A stretch of 64,000 nucleotides of DNA from the NCBI GenBank assembly GCA_006386115.1, contig VFIW01000009.1, positions 496,001 to 560,000 of the forward strand, written 5' to 3'. Of this stretch, positions 62,992 through 64,000 are shown piece by piece (positions within the stretch are counted from its first letter, which is position 1; every line of letters starts with the position of its first letter). The translations under genes were made by a program, and so were the position numbers. Below the pieces are notes generated by a model. That model saw nothing but the letters and a program-made list of their open reading frames with translations, was not told the origin of the DNA and did not search any database. The DNA is from Globisporangium splendens. Its lineage: Eukaryota > Oomycota > Peronosporomycetes > Pythiales > Pythiaceae.

Positions 62992-64000
62992 ATGGCGAGT
63001 GTGTGCGTGTGGCTGGCGCAGTACGCGCACGAGAATGACGCGGTGATCGCCGCCACGCTGCAGCGGCTGCTGCGATGCGCGTACGTACTAGCGGGATCCC
63101 CATGGCGCCTTTGCATGGGCTCGTAGAACGCGATACTGACTGTTGGGTGCGTAGGTTTCCAGCGCTGTTCGAAGACACGAATGCGGCGCACCCCGGTTGC
63201 GATGCGTGGACGCTCGTGGTGCACGTATTGGAGCAGTTCTACGAGGTGAACCACCACTGCATGGACTTAGTGGAGATGGAGAATGCATGCTGATTAAGCT
63301 CTATTGGCTGTGTGTTTGTTGGTAGATGGTGCTTGGGATTGATAAGACGCGGTTGCCGTTGGAAGCGTCCATTGGCGATGCTGTTGAGAGCAATGCGGCG
63401 GTGATCCAGGTGATCGAGTTCACGCTTGGTGCTGTCGTGCAGTGCGAAGAGAAAGCCGCGTTTGTGCGCGATATCATGACGATGAGCGACGCGGTGCAGG
63501 TGGATTTGATGGCGATCATTGAAAAGGTGATGGTTTTGCAAAGCAACCAGGGCGAGAGCGGCACGACGGAAAGCAGTGCGACTGATAATAATACCAGCAA
63601 GTCTCCCAGTGGCTCTGGTGACGATGCAAGCGGGCTTCGTCATCCAGTATCATCACAAGGCATGTCACCGCTTGCAGGCTCGAACGAGACAACCCCATTG
63701 CATCTAGCGAGAAACGCCGAGTTGGAGCGAGCGAAGCGCGAAAATGAGTTCCTGAAAGACGAAAATGTGCGGTAAAAAAGCGCTGGCTGCTGTGTAGTTT
63801 TTCTAATTGTGCTGATATTATCTTGATCGTACGCGTAATGATAACAAATGTAGCTCCACGTCAGTCGTGAGCTCCAAGATGCTCGAAACAAGATCCAGCA
63901 AATGGAGACCGAGAGCAGCGCGCTTGTCGAAACCATCCAACAACTCAGGCTGCAACTGGAAGTCGACGTCCTGAAGAAAGAGCGCGCAGTGCGGACGCAT
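62992..64000 (+). CDS. HOOK: HOOK-type dynein adaptor, 5' part
   Basis: HOOK proteins link dynein or membranes to microtubules through an N-terminal calponin-like domain and long coiled coils. Exons seen: 62992-63080, 63155-63245, 63326-63766 and 63854 onward; the gene leaves the window in frame. The N-terminal domain contains VCVWLAQYAH, LVVHVLEQFYEMVLG and the diagnostic VQCEEKAAFVRDIMTMSDAV, matching the HOOK signature in which Cys-Glu is followed by IMTLEESVQ. A Ser/Thr-rich linker (about residues 150-190) precedes the coiled coil (AELERAKRENEFLKDEN, then LHVSRELQDARNKIQQMETE). The exon 3 donor at 63767 (GTGCGG) was chosen because it keeps the coil in frame; GTAAAA at 63772 would not. Confidence 0.82.

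Overview
The window is nuclear DNA of an oomycete, most likely from the Phytophthora/Pythium side of the group. The evidence is internal: short introns (about 47-132 nt, mostly 70-100) with GTRNGT donors, GC-rich exons in AT-richer intergenic DNA, CCAAT-containing promoters, no operons or ribosome binding sites, and two bZIP-like proteins with the unusual basic region and conserved C-terminal domain seen in oomycetes. The species cannot be named from the sequence alone.

Layout. 1-3.9 kb: electron transfer flavoprotein beta (ETFB), the spliceosomal branch-site protein SF3B6 and a first pirin. 4-6.2 kb: degenerate DNA with a broken pirin copy. 6.2-14.5 kb: a coiled-coil protein with an F-box-like stretch, a small inverted-repeat element, mitochondrial Lon protease, and two tandem THEM6-like hot-dog proteins. 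15-25.7 kb: an AN1 zinc-finger protein, an ULP2/SENP6-7-type SUMO protease, a PH-domain protein kinase with an apparent one-base frameshift, and an RS-rich protein. 26.4-39.3 kb: a third THEM6-like gene, a second broken pirin, then a young amplification: one inverted pirin facing four direct copies with a period of exactly 2087 bp. 39.6-40.9 kb: a decayed non-LTR retrotransposon. 41-48.7 kb: a small two-exon gene model, a tandem pair of bZIP-like factors and a membrane protein broken by one in-frame stop. 48.7-52.2 kb: mostly non-coding, with fragments of a small repeated family and an 85-bp hairpin. 52.2-64 kb: an unrecognised conserved protein, the phosphatase MDP1, a giant XMAP215/TOG microtubule polymerase and, divergent from it, the start of a HOOK-type dynein adaptor that runs off the window.

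Most single-copy genes are housekeeping genes: mitochondrial metabolism and protein quality control, splicing, SUMO processing and microtubule dynamics. The dynamic component is the pirin family. Six full-length genes and two pseudogenes lie in one 36-kb stretch, interleaved with three THEM6-like genes. A palindromic upstream element accompanies the array copies and the pseudogenes. The two pseudogenes share one internal deletion and sit in an inverted segmental duplication whose pseudogene body has flipped once more. The five array copies encode identical 303-residue proteins, so the amplification is very recent, is kept uniform by gene conversion, or is partly an assembly effect.

Splice sites were assigned by eye from GT/AG borders, reading-frame continuity and, where possible, comparison between paralogs inside the window.
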